Origin: Desulfovibrio sp.
GTDB taxonomy: Bacteria; Desulfobacterota; Desulfovibrionia; Desulfovibrionales; Desulfovibrionaceae
Direction: 5' to 3'
DNA: 6,868 nt
Assembly (NCBI GenBank): GCA_028708195.1
Contig: JAQVZK010000127.1
Span: forward strand, 1-6,868
A model generated the notes under the pieces. That model made no database searches. It saw nothing but the letters and a program-made list of their open reading frames with translations, and was not told the origin of the DNA. The position numbers and the translations under genes are program-made. Of the stretch, positions 1-6,868 are shown in pieces (the first letter of the stretch is position 1; the number at the start of each line of letters is the position of its first letter).

Positions 1-675
1 CTCACCGAGGGCGACAGGGAGGGCTTTGACCGCACCCTGCGCACGGCATTGCGGGCAAGCATCGGGCTTATCATCCCCTGTGCTCTGGCCATGACGGCCT
101 GCGCCGGGCCTGTTTTGGGCGTCATTTTTCAGGGAGGCCGCTTTGGCCCCGCCGAAACCCTTGCCGCCACTCCCCTGACGCAGATCATGCTGGCCGCCAC
201 GCCTTTCTGGATTATCTACATGGTGCTGGTACGGGCCTACTACGCCCACGGCGACACCATTACCCCGGCTGTCACCGGCACAGTCATGACGGCGGTTTGC
301 CTGCCCTTGTACTACTACTGGGCTGTGCCGCACGGGGCCTGGGCCATCGCCGCCCTGTCGGGCGTCAGCGTGAGCCTGTATGTGCTGTGGCTCATGGCAC
401 TATGGGCACGGCGACAGGGATCGGGCGCTTTTACGGGCATGGGCGGCCTTGCCCTGCGCGCCCTGGGCTGCTCCCTCCCTGGTGCCGCCGCCGCGTGGTG
501 GCTGAGCGCCTATACCCTCGGTGCTGCGGCAAATCTTGGCCTGCATCCCCTGTGGACGGCTTTGCTGGCTCTTGGCGTGGGTGGCTGCGCCTTTATGCTG
601 CTTTTTTTGCCTTTGTGCCTGTGGCTGGCCCCGGCCATTATGGAGCCGGTATTGCGAAGATTACGGCGAACATAA
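1..675 (+). CDS. murJ: Lipid II flippase MurJ (MviN family), C-terminal part
   Basis: Inner-membrane flippase that moves lipid-linked peptidoglycan precursor (lipid II) to the periplasmic face; a member of the MOP exporter superfamily. The reading frame is open from base 1, so the gene starts left of the window; the TTG at 49 is an internal Leu codon, not a credible start. The 224 visible residues hold about six hydrophobic segments (roughly residues 21-43, 60-82, 89-108, 113-135, 149-172, 183-209), matching the last six of the 14 helices typical of MurJ. Family landmarks are the FQGGRFG stretch (43-49), equivalent to the FQ.G.F motif after a MurJ helix, and RAYYAHGDTITPA (78-90), the usual 'R.(F/Y)YA.GDT.TP' signature. 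It ends at TAA 673-675 with a short basic tail (LRRLRRT). The converging neighbour is an efflux operon, with no evident functional link. The family call is firm; the N-terminal half, with the lipid II-binding arginines, cannot be checked. Confidence 0.95.
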   Translation, partial: LTEGDREGFDRTLRTALRASIGLIIPCALAMTACAGPVLGVIFQGGRFGPAETLAATPLTQIMLAATPFWIIYMVLVRAYYAHGDTITPAVTGTVMTAVCLPLYYYWAVPHGAWAIAALSGVSVSLYVLWLMALWARRQGSGAFTGMGGLALRALGCSLPGAAAAWWLSAYTLGAAANLGLHPLWTALLALGVGGCAFMLLFLPLCLWLAPAIMEPVLRRLRRT

Positions 676-696
676 TCCTCTTCCAAGTATCTGCGC

Positions 697-711
697 ATGA
701 TCATTGATCAT
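697..711. repeat. Small inverted repeat ATGATC-ATT-GATCAT
   Basis: Perfect 6-bp arms (697-702 and 706-711) flank a 3-base spacer, about 22 bp after the murJ stop. A wider AGTAT (686-690) / ATACT (710-714) pair overlaps it and could form an alternative stem. The stem is A/T-rich and no T-run follows, so it is a poor intrinsic terminator. It could be a protein-binding dyad or chance; the sequence alone does not decide. Confidence 0.35.
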
Positions 712-736
712 ACTGAGAATGCGGCAAATTCCACAA

Positions 737-759
737 CCAGACGCGTCGTGGATTTCTGG
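737..759. repeat. Inverted repeats CCAGA/TCTGG and GACGCGTC palindrome
   Basis: CCAGA at 737-741 is mirrored by TCTGG at 755-759, and an 8-bp perfect palindrome GACGCGTC sits at 740-747; CCAC (731-734) and GTGG (748-751) are a further short mirrored pair. These alternatives overlap, so only one stem could form at a time. None is followed by a T-tract. A weak bidirectional terminator role is possible but unsupported. Confidence 0.3.
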
Positions 760-807
760 CTGCGAGTATTGTGCCTTGGCTCAAAAGCATTTCAAAATTA
801 AAAGACC

Positions 808-3800
808 CTACGCTCTCTTGCTCAAAACCTGCAATCTGCGCGCCACGGCTTCACCGTAGCGCAGACGCCACCACCCACGGCGCGCGCGCAGGCGGGCGCG
901 GTCAAGACACAGGTAGACCACGGGCGTGGTGTAAAGTGTCAGAATCTGACTCACCAAAAGGCCGCCCACAATGGTCACGCCCAGGGGCTGGCGAATCTCC
1001 GCCCCGTCGCCCTGCCCCAGCATCAGGGGCACAGCGCCAAGAATAGCGGCTGCCGTGGTCATCATGATTGGCCGAAAACGCAGCAGGCAGGCCTCGTAAA
1101 TGGCTTTATCCGGCGGCAGATTGCGGCTGCGCGAAGCCTCAAGGGCAAAGTCGATCATCATGATGGCGTTCTTTTTGACAATACCGCAAAGCAGCAGCAC
1201 GCCGATAAGGGCGATGACGCTGAACTCCATCTTGAAGAGCATCAGCGCCAGCAAGGCCCCGCCCCCGGCTGAAGGCAGCGTGGACAAAATGGTCAGGGGG
1301 TGGATGAGGCTTTCGTACAGCACCCCCAGCACAATATACAGCGCGGCCAGGGCAGCCAGAATAAGAATGACCTGATTGCCCGCCGTGTCGCTGAACATTT
1401 TGGCGGTGCCCTGAAAACTGCCCACAATGGTGGAGGGCATGCCCAGTTTGACCCGCGCCTCATCAATGGCTGCCTGCGCCTGCGAAAGTGAGGCCCCAGG
1501 CGTCAGGTTGAAGGAGACGGTCACAGCGGCGAACTGCCCCTGGTGCGAGACTGAAAGCGGCGCAAAGGACGGAACGACACTGGCAACGCTCAAAAGAGGA
1601 ACAAGCCCTTCCTTGCCGGGCAGATACACCTTTTCCAGCGCTTCTTCGCTTTGCAGCCAGTTTTGCCCGTATTCGAGCACTACCCGGTACTGGTTCTTGT
1701 CCCGATAAATGGTAGATACCTGGCTTTGCCCAAAAGCATTGCCAAGGGCCGCGTCCACATCCTTCATGCTCAGGCCGTGCCGCGCCAGAACGTCGCGGTT
1801 GACCATGACCGTGGTTTGCAGGCCGCGCTCCTCAATATCGCTGTCCACATCCTTGAAGAGCGGCAGTAAAGCGAGCTCCTGCTGCATGCGGCGGCCCCAG
1901 GTTCGCAAATCGTCCAGATTGTCGGCCTGCAGGGTGTACTGATACTGCGAGCGCGAACTGCGCCCGCCCATCATGATGTCTTGCGCCGGCTGCAGAAAAA
2001 TCTGCAAACCCGGTTCGCCAGAAAGCTTGTCGCGCAGCCTGCCAATGACGGCCTGAGCCCCCACCTTGCGCTCGGCCAGAGGCTTGAGGGCAATAAAGAC
2101 CCCGCCGCCGCCCCGCCCACCGGAAATATGGGCAGAAACCTGCTGTACTGCCGGGTCTGCGCGAATAATATCCACAAGTTTGGTCAGCTTGGTCTGCATG
2201 GCCTGAAAGGACGCGCTCTGGTCTGCACGAATGCCGCCCATAATGACGCCTGTGTCCTGCTGTGGAAAAAACCCCTTGGGCACAGCGATATACATCCACA
2301 CGTTGGCCGCCACCACAAGCAGCAGGGTAAACATGGTCAAACGCGGGTGCCGCAGCACCACAGGCAGACTTTTGGCATACCCTGCCTGCATGCCTGAAAG
2401 CACCCGGCCCCACGCGTCACCAATCCGGGCAAAAAATCTGCGCACGGCCCCGCAAAGGCCTCCGGCGCACAGTTTGCGCGCCTGAGCCGCGGCCTTGGCC
2501 TCGTGCTCGCTCTGGTTCATAGGGCGCAACAGCATGGCGCACATCATAGGCGTTGTGGTGAGCGAAATCACCATTGAAACAAGCACCGCCGTGGTCAGCA
2601 CCACAGAAAATTCGTGGAACAATCGCCCCACCACGCCGCCCATAAAAAGAATGGGGGCGAACACAGCAACCAGAGACAGAGAGATGGATACAACGGTAAA
2701 GCCCACCTCCCGCGCGCCGCGCAGCGCTGCCCTGAACGGACTTTCACCAAGTTCCAGACGACGGACTATATTTTCAAGCACCACAATGGCATCGTCCACC
2801 ACAAAACCTGTGGAGACGGTAAGCGCCATGAGCGAGAGGTTGTCCAGGCTGTAGCCGCAGAGGTACATGACCCCAAAGGTGGCGATAAGCGACACCGGCG
2901 CGGCCACCGCCGGAATACTGGTGGCGCGGCCATTGCGCAAAAAAAGAAAGGTCACCAGCACCACAAGGCACATGGCCAGCACCAGACTTTTTTCCACCTC
3001 ATGCAGCGAGGCGCGGATGGTCAGCGAGCGGTCCATGCGCAGTTCAAGGTCAGCGCTCTCTGGCAACCATGAGCGCAACTGGGGCAGCATGGCCTTTACC
3101 CTGTCAACAGTCTCGATGATATTGGCCCCGGGCGAGCGAAAGACGATAAGCAGCACTGCGGGCTTGCCGTTGGAGAGCGCCATGTTGCGCACGTCCTGCG
3201 AGCTGTCCACCACCTCCGCCACGTCTGAGAGGCGTATGACCCTGTCGCCGCTGCGGCCCACCACAAGGGATTTATAGTCATCTGCCTTGTGCAGTTGGTC
3301 GTTGGCACCCACAAGCCAGTAATTTTCGTCGCTTTCTATCTGCCCCTTGGGCAGGTAGGCGTTGGCCGAGGCAAGTGCCTTGCGCACGTCGGCCATGCTC
3401 AGGCCCGTTCTGCTGAGGGCGTCGGGGATGACCTCAACGCGCACCGCAGGCAGCGCGCCGCCGCCCACCGTCACTTCACCCACGCCAGCCAACTGGGATA
3501 TTTTTTGCGCCAGCACCGTAGACGCCGCATCATACACCTGCGAACGGGTCAACACGTCCGAAGTGATGGACAGAATCATGATGGGCGCGCCCGCCGGGTT
3601 CACCTTGCGGTACGACGGGTTGGACGGCATGGTCGGCAAATTGGTTCGCGCCGCGTTGATGGCCGACTGCACGTCACGGGCAGCACCATCGATATTGCGG
3701 TTGATATCAAACTGCAAAATAACCTGGGTGGAACCGAGGCTGCTGTTTGAGGTCATTTCTGTCACACCGGCAATGCGCCCCAAGGCCCGTTCCAGCGGGG

Positions 3801-4095
3801 TGGCCACCGTGGCGGCCATAGTTTCCGCACCTGCGCCGGGCATTCTTGCCCGCACCATCACCACAGGAAAATCCGTCTCGGGCAGAGGGGCCACGGGCAA
3901 AAGGCCAAAGGCCACAATGCCCGCAAGGGTTATGGCTATGGTCAGAAGCGCCGTGGCCACGGGCCGACGGATAAAGGGCGCGGAAATATTCAGGGGCAGC
4001 ACAAGGGGGCCAAGCCTGTGCCCAGGCTCCGCCTTTTTACGCAGGCGGGGTTTATCCGCCCCGCCGCCTGTTCCGGCTTCCGGGGGGCGGTTCAT
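808..4095 (-). CDS. mdtC: RND multidrug efflux permease, MdtC/MuxC-type subunit
   Basis: Proton-driven inner-membrane efflux permease, expected to form a heterotrimer with the MdtB-type protein encoded just upstream. At 1095 residues it is longer than E. coli MdtC (about 1025). After a basic N-terminal extension, [13 protein letters not shown] (35-47) begins the normal RND start and TM1 (about 45-67). The first periplasmic pore/docking region is ~70-365, TM2-TM6 ~370-520, TM7 ~587-605, the second periplasmic region ~610-905 and TM8-TM12 ~908-1064. Proton-relay residues are present: D434/D435 in TM4 ([10 protein letters not shown]), K975 in TM10 ([10 protein letters not shown]), and R1006 and T1013 in TM11 (RFRPIMMT). 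MdtC-like stretches include [25 protein letters not shown] and [14 protein letters not shown]. The ATG at 4093-4095 is chosen because it overlaps the mdtB stop as ATGA and has GAGG 7 nt upstream; GTG at 4000-4002 (residue 32) is a weaker alternative without a good ribosome site. The stop is TAG. No outer-membrane channel gene follows. The MdtC rather than MdtB assignment rests on sequence resemblance and gene order. Confidence 0.94.
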   Translation of the reverse strand: MNRPPEAGTGGGADKPRLRKKAEPGHRLGPLVLPLNISAPFIRRPVATALLTIAITLAGIVAFGLLPVAPLPETDFPVVMVRARMPGAGAETMAATVATPLERALGRIAGVTEMTSNSSLGSTQVILQFDINRNIDGAARDVQSAINAARTNLPTMPSNPSYRKVNPAGAPIMILSITSDVLTRSQVYDAASTVLAQKISQLAGVGEVTVGGGALPAVRVEVIPDALSRTGLSMADVRKALASANAYLPKGQIESDENYWLVGANDQLHKADDYKSLVVGRSGDRVIRLSDVAEVVDSSQDVRNMALSNGKPAVLLIVFRSPGANIIETVDRVKAMLPQLRSWLPESADLELRMDRSLTIRASLHEVEKSLVLAMCLVVLVTFLFLRNGRATSIPAVAAPVSLIATFGVMYLCGYSLDNLSLMALTVSTGFVVDDAIVVLENIVRRLELGESPFRAALRGAREVGFTVVSISLSLVAVFAPILFMGGVVGRLFHEFSVVLTTAVLVSMVISLTTTPMMCAMLLRPMNQSEHEAKAAAQARKLCAGGLCGAVRRFFARIGDAWGRVLSGMQAGYAKSLPVVLRHPRLTMFTLLLVVAANVWMYIAVPKGFFPQQDTGVIMGGIRADQSASFQAMQTKLTKLVDIIRADPAVQQVSAHISGGRGGGGVFIALKPLAERKVGAQAVIGRLRDKLSGEPGLQIFLQPAQDIMMGGRSSRSQYQYTLQADNLDDLRTWGRRMQQELALLPLFKDVDSDIEERGLQTTVMVNRDVLARHGLSMKDVDAALGNAFGQSQVSTIYRDKNQYRVVLEYGQNWLQSEEALEKVYLPGKEGLVPLLSVASVVPSFAPLSVSHQGQFAAVTVSFNLTPGASLSQAQAAIDEARVKLGMPSTIVGSFQGTAKMFSDTAGNQVILILAALAALYIVLGVLYESLIHPLTILSTLPSAGGGALLALMLFKMEFSVIALIGVLLLCGIVKKNAIMMIDFALEASRSRNLPPDKAIYEACLLRFRPIMMTTAAAILGAVPLMLGQGDGAEIRQPLGVTIVGGLLVSQILTLYTTPVVYLCLDRARLRARRGWWRLRYGEAVARRLQVLSKRA

Positions 4096-6868
4096 GATCT
4101 CGCCTCGTCGGGCCGCGCCGCTTCAGCAATGCTTTCAGCATCCGCACCGCGTTCATCACCGTGTTCATCACCCAGTCCCCCGCCCGCCTGGGACGCGCCC
4201 TTGCCGCGCACACGGCGGCTCAGACGGTCAAACCACAGATAAATCACAGGGGTAGTAAATAGGGTCAGCACCTGACTGACAATAAGGCCGCCCACCATAG
4301 TCACGCCCAGGGGTCGCCGCAGTTCAGCGCCCATGCCCCAGCCCAGCATGAGGGGCAATGCGCCGAGCAGGGCCGCCATAGTTGTCATGAGAATGGGCCG
4401 CAGGCGCAAGAGGCAGGCCTGCCTGATGGCGGCCAGCGGCTCCTTGCCCTCGTTGCGTTCTGCGTCAAGGGCGAAGTCAATCATCATGATGGCATTTTTT
4501 TTGACAATGCCGATGAGCAGGATAATACCGATAATGCCCACCACGCCCAGTTCCATCCCTCCAAACATCAGCGCCAGCAAAGCCCCAACCCCGGCAGAAG
4601 GCAGGGTGGAAAGAATGGTCACAGGGTGAATATAGCTCTCGTACAGTACACCCAGCACAATATACATGGTCACAATGGCCGCGAGAATAAGCCAGACCTG
4701 ATTGTTGGTGGACGACAAAAAGGCCCTTGTGGCCCCCTGAAACTGGATACGCAACGAATCCGGCAATTGCAGGCTCTCAAACGTGGCGTTGACCGTCTTT
4801 ACAGCCGCACCCAGCGAAGAATCGGGCGCGACGTTAAAGGATATGGTGGCCACAGGAAACTGCCCCTGACGCGCGATGGAAAGCTGCGTTGCGCGTTCCT
4901 CCACCGTGGCGATGCTCGTAAGCGGCACAGGCTTGCCGTCGCCGCCCTTGACGTAGATATTTTCAATATCCTGCGGCCCCTGACGGTAGCGCGGGGCCAC
5001 CTCAAGCACCACCTTGTACTGGTTGGTCTGCGTAAAAATGGTGGATATGAGCCGCTGGCCCAAGGCGTCGTAGAGGGCGTTGTCGATATCGGCCATGCTG
5101 ATGCCAAGCCTTCCGGCGGCATCGCGGTTGATATTGAGCCAGGCCATGCGGCCAGGGTTCTGGTAGTCACTGCCCACAAGCTCCAGTTGCGGCTGCTTGC
5201 GCAGGGCGTCCACCATGCGCCGCACCCAGGTATCAAGCTGCGGCCTGTCCAGAGCTTCCACCGTGAGCTGATACTGGCTGCGCGACACGCGGTCTTCAAT
5301 GGTCAGGTCCTGCACGGGCTGCAGGTACAGGGTCATGCCGGGCAGGGTCGCGGCGCGCTCCATAATGCGCCGGGCAATGGCAGGGGCGCGGGCGTCGCGG
5401 TCTTCAAGCGGGCGCAGTTCGATGCTCAGGCGCGAAGAAGCCATAGTCTGGTTGATACCGTCCACGCCCACGAAAAAGACCACACTTTCCACCGCCGGGT
5501 CTTCAAGAATCACCTGTGAAAGCTCACGCTGCCTCGTTGCCATAGCCTTGAAGGACGTGTCCTGCGGGGCTTCGGCTATGCCCTGGATGACGCCCGTATC
5601 CTGCACGGGAAAAAAGCCTTTGGGCACTATGACATAGAGCAGCACGGTGAGCACAAGGGTGCTCACCGCCACGGCGAGGGTCAGGTTTTGATGGCTCAGT
5701 ACCCAGTCCAGCCTGCCCTCGTACCAATGGAGCAGGCGGGTGAAAAAAAGGCCTTCGCTTTTCTGGCTGCTGTGGCGATCCGGCCTGAGCATGACCGCAC
5801 AGAGCATGGGGGTGAGCGTGAGCGATATGACAGCGGAAATAAGGATGGTCACGGCCAGGGTGACCGCGAATTCCCGAAACAGCCGCCCTACCACATCCCC
5901 CATAAAAAGCAGGGGTATAAGCACGGCCACCAGCGAAATGGTCAGGGATATGATGGTAAAACCAATTTGTCCCGCGCCAGTCAGCGCCGCCTCAAGGGGG
6001 CGCATGCCCTGCTCCAGATAGCGGGAGATATTTTCAATAACCACAATGGCGTCGTCCACCACAAAACCAGTGGCAATAACAAGCGCCATAAGGGTGAGGT
6101 TATTGAGCGAATAGCCCGCAAGATACATGACCCCAAGCGCCCCCACCAGTGAGAGGGGCACGGCCAGCGCAGGAATTATGGTGGCCTGCACGTTGCGCAA
6201 AAAAATCCAGATAACCCAGATAACCAGGGCCACGGCCAGCAGCAGCTCCAGTTGCACGTCGTGCACTGTGGCGCGAATGGTGGTTGTGCGGTCTGTTACC
6301 ACGCGCACTTCCACGTTGCCGGGCAGCGTCTGCTGCAATACGGGCAAAAGCCGCGTCACGCTGTCGGCCACGCCAATAACGTTGGCACCGGGCTGGCGCT
6401 GCACCGAAAGTACGATGGCCGGACGAAAACTCAAAGTGTCGCCAGCCACATAGGCTGCCAGACGCGCGTTTTCGGCCCCCTCCACCACATCGGCCACATC
6501 CTGCAGGCGCAGGGGTGCGCCGTCCTTGTAGCCAATGATGGCGTGGGCGTATTCTTCTGCCGAGGTGAGCTGGTCGTTGGCGTCAATGGTGCTCGCGCGC
6601 TCCTGCCCGTCAAAACTGCCCTTGGCGTCGTTGACGTTGGTTCTGGCAATGGCTGTGCGCACATCGGCCAGGGTAAGGCCCGCATTGGCCAGCGCCCTCG
6701 GGTTCATCTGCACGCGCACGGCGGGCCGCTGCCCGCCAGAAAGCGTTACTAGGCCAACGCCGGGCAACTGCGAAATTTTCTGGGCCATACGCGTATCGAC
6801 CAGGTCTTCAAGCCGGGTCAGCGGCATGGCGTCACTGGTGACGGCAAGGGTTATGACTGGCGGGTCTG
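4092..6868 (-). CDS. mdtB: RND multidrug efflux permease, MdtB/MuxB-type subunit (N-terminus outside window)
   Basis: First permease of the MdtBC/MuxBC pair; an RND proton/drug antiporter. The frame stays open to the right edge. The codons at 6828-6866 read [13 protein letters not shown] and lead into [13 protein letters not shown], a typical MdtB passage, so the Met codon at 6825-6827 is internal and about 140 N-terminal residues including TM1 are missing. Numbering from that Met, TM2-TM6 lie at ~193-345, TM7 ~382-400, the second periplasmic region ~401-708 and TM8-TM12 ~711-863. Relay residues are intact: D258/D259 ([17 protein letters not shown]), K777 ([10 protein letters not shown]), R808 and T815 (RLRPILMT). 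[26 protein letters not shown] and [13 protein letters not shown] closely match known MdtB/MuxB proteins. After TM12 a charged cytoplasmic tail of about 45 residues contains GDEHGDER, longer than the short E. coli tail. The TGA stop overlaps the mdtC ATG. An MdtA-like adaptor gene is expected upstream, beyond the window. Confidence 0.94.
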   Translation of the reverse strand, partial: DPPVITLAVTSDAMPLTRLEDLVDTRMAQKISQLPGVGLVTLSGGQRPAVRVQMNPRALANAGLTLADVRTAIARTNVNDAKGSFDGQERASTIDANDQLTSAEEYAHAIIGYKDGAPLRLQDVADVVEGAENARLAAYVAGDTLSFRPAIVLSVQRQPGANVIGVADSVTRLLPVLQQTLPGNVEVRVVTDRTTTIRATVHDVQLELLLAVALVIWVIWIFLRNVQATIIPALAVPLSLVGALGVMYLAGYSLNNLTLMALVIATGFVVDDAIVVIENISRYLEQGMRPLEAALTGAGQIGFTIISLTISLVAVLIPLLFMGDVVGRLFREFAVTLAVTILISAVISLTLTPMLCAVMLRPDRHSSQKSEGLFFTRLLHWYEGRLDWVLSHQNLTLAVAVSTLVLTVLLYVIVPKGFFPVQDTGVIQGIAEAPQDTSFKAMATRQRELSQVILEDPAVESVVFFVGVDGINQTMASSRLSIELRPLEDRDARAPAIARRIMERAATLPGMTLYLQPVQDLTIEDRVSRSQYQLTVEALDRPQLDTWVRRMVDALRKQPQLELVGSDYQNPGRMAWLNINRDAAGRLGISMADIDNALYDALGQRLISTIFTQTNQYKVVLEVAPRYRQGPQDIENIYVKGGDGKPVPLTSIATVEERATQLSIARQGQFPVATISFNVAPDSSLGAAVKTVNATFESLQLPDSLRIQFQGATRAFLSSTNNQVWLILAAIVTMYIVLGVLYESYIHPVTILSTLPSAGVGALLALMFGGMELGVVGIIGIILLIGIVKKNAIMMIDFALDAERNEGKEPLAAIRQACLLRLRPILMTTMAALLGALPLMLGWGMGAELRRPLGVTMVGGLIVSQVLTLFTTPVIYLWFDRLSRRVRGKGASQAGGGLGDEHGDERGADAESIAEAARPDEARS
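4103..4106 (-). promoter_or_regulatory. Ribosome binding site of mdtC inside end of mdtB
   Basis: On the - strand GAGG lies 7 nt before the ATG at 4093-4095, within the last codons of mdtB (encoding DEARS). Together with the ATGA stop/start overlap this supports the long N-terminal form of MdtC and translational coupling, which would help set the MdtB:MdtC subunit ratio. The role in the ratio is inferred. Confidence 0.75.
4149..4172 (-). repeat. In-frame 12-bp tandem repeat in the mdtB tail
   Basis: Two 12-bp units, the core GTTCATCACC occurring at 4151-4160 and 4163-4172 on the + strand, encode GDEH then GDER near the MdtB C-terminus. The unit length is a multiple of three, so copy number changes by slippage would stay in frame. 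It lies in a tail outside the conserved RND fold, where length variation should be tolerated. Confidence 0.7.

Larger units (their letters stand above)
676..807. other. Convergent intergenic region between murJ and mdtC-like gene
   Basis: This 132-bp gap lies between the stop codons of two converging genes, so it should serve transcription termination on both strands. I find no GC-rich hairpin followed by a T-run on either strand. It contains small inverted repeats (listed separately) and an A/T-rich stretch near 783-804 next to the mdtC stop. It encodes no convincing protein: the only reading frames through it are short, antisense or out of frame with murJ. Termination may be Rho-dependent or may use weak bidirectional hairpins; this is inference. 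Confidence 0.6.

Noticed and set aside
49..51. TTG as a possible start codon of the first gene
   Set aside because: The frame is open upstream to base 1 and the sequence before it (GFDRTLRTA) fits the MurJ loop preceding a helix, so the gene is simply cut by the window edge.
510..704. A 64-codon - strand frame that could be a small gene downstream of mdtC
   Set aside because: Mostly antisense to the conserved last helices of MurJ, with a basic product and no recognisable features.
297..707. A + strand frame overlapping the end of murJ and entering the gap
   Set aside because: Out of frame with murJ, whose frame shows clear membrane helices and family motifs; the overlapping product has shadow-type composition.
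1832..2413. A 193-codon - strand frame inside mdtC
   Set aside because: Same-strand alternate frame of a conserved permease region; the mdtC frame is continuous across it, so there is no frameshift to explain.
3362..4255. A 297-codon + strand open frame across the mdtC/mdtB junction
   Set aside because: It lies fully antisense to two well-recognised RND genes, its translation resembles no family and has a composition typical of shadow frames in GC-rich DNA.
4626..5519. A 297-codon + strand open frame antisense to mdtB
   Set aside because: Shadow of the mdtB coding frame; its product is His/Arg/Gly-rich with no recognisable domain.
6825..6827. ATG as the start of the MdtB-type gene
   Set aside because: The upstream codons continue in frame and match the MdtB family (ITLAVTSDA), so this Met is internal.

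Overview
This is a short, gene-dense piece of a GC-rich Gram-negative chromosome. It holds three protein genes: the end of a murJ-type lipid II flippase gene on the + strand and, converging on it from the - strand, two consecutive RND-type multidrug efflux permease genes of the MdtB/MdtC (MuxB/MuxC) class. The coding style (strong G/C third positions, many GCC/GGC codons) and protein style fit a Deltaproteobacterium such as Desulfovibrio or a relative. That placement is an impression, not a demonstrated fact.

Layout: 1-675 (+) encodes the last 224 residues of MurJ, whose start lies left of the window. 676-807 is a 132-bp convergent intergenic gap with small inverted repeats but no clear intrinsic terminator. 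808-4095 (-) is a complete mdtC-like gene of 1095 codons plus stop. 4092-6868 (-) is an mdtB-like gene whose first ~140 codons lie right of the window. The two permease genes overlap by 4 bp (ATGA), with a GAGG ribosome binding site inside the end of mdtB, so they are almost certainly cotranscribed and translationally coupled.

How the genes work together: in characterised relatives, MdtB and MdtC (or MuxB and MuxC) form a mixed trimer in the inner membrane. It uses the proton gradient to push drugs, bile salts or similar amphiphiles through a periplasmic adaptor (MdtA/MuxA) and an outer-membrane channel. Both permeases here keep the Asp-Asp, Lys, Arg and Thr residues of the RND proton relay. 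Neither adaptor nor outer-membrane channel is in the window. The gene order predicts an adaptor beyond the right edge, and the channel cannot be immediately downstream because murJ is there. MurJ belongs to peptidoglycan synthesis and appears to be an unrelated neighbour.

I see no new biological system here. The points worth a second look are local: a basic 36-residue N-terminal extension on MdtC, a charged repeat-bearing C-terminal tail on MdtB, a cysteine-containing enlargement of the central cytoplasmic loop of MdtC, paralogous DNA blocks shared by the two permease genes, and an unexplained convergent intergenic region. No RNA genes, mobile elements or CRISPR arrays were recognised.
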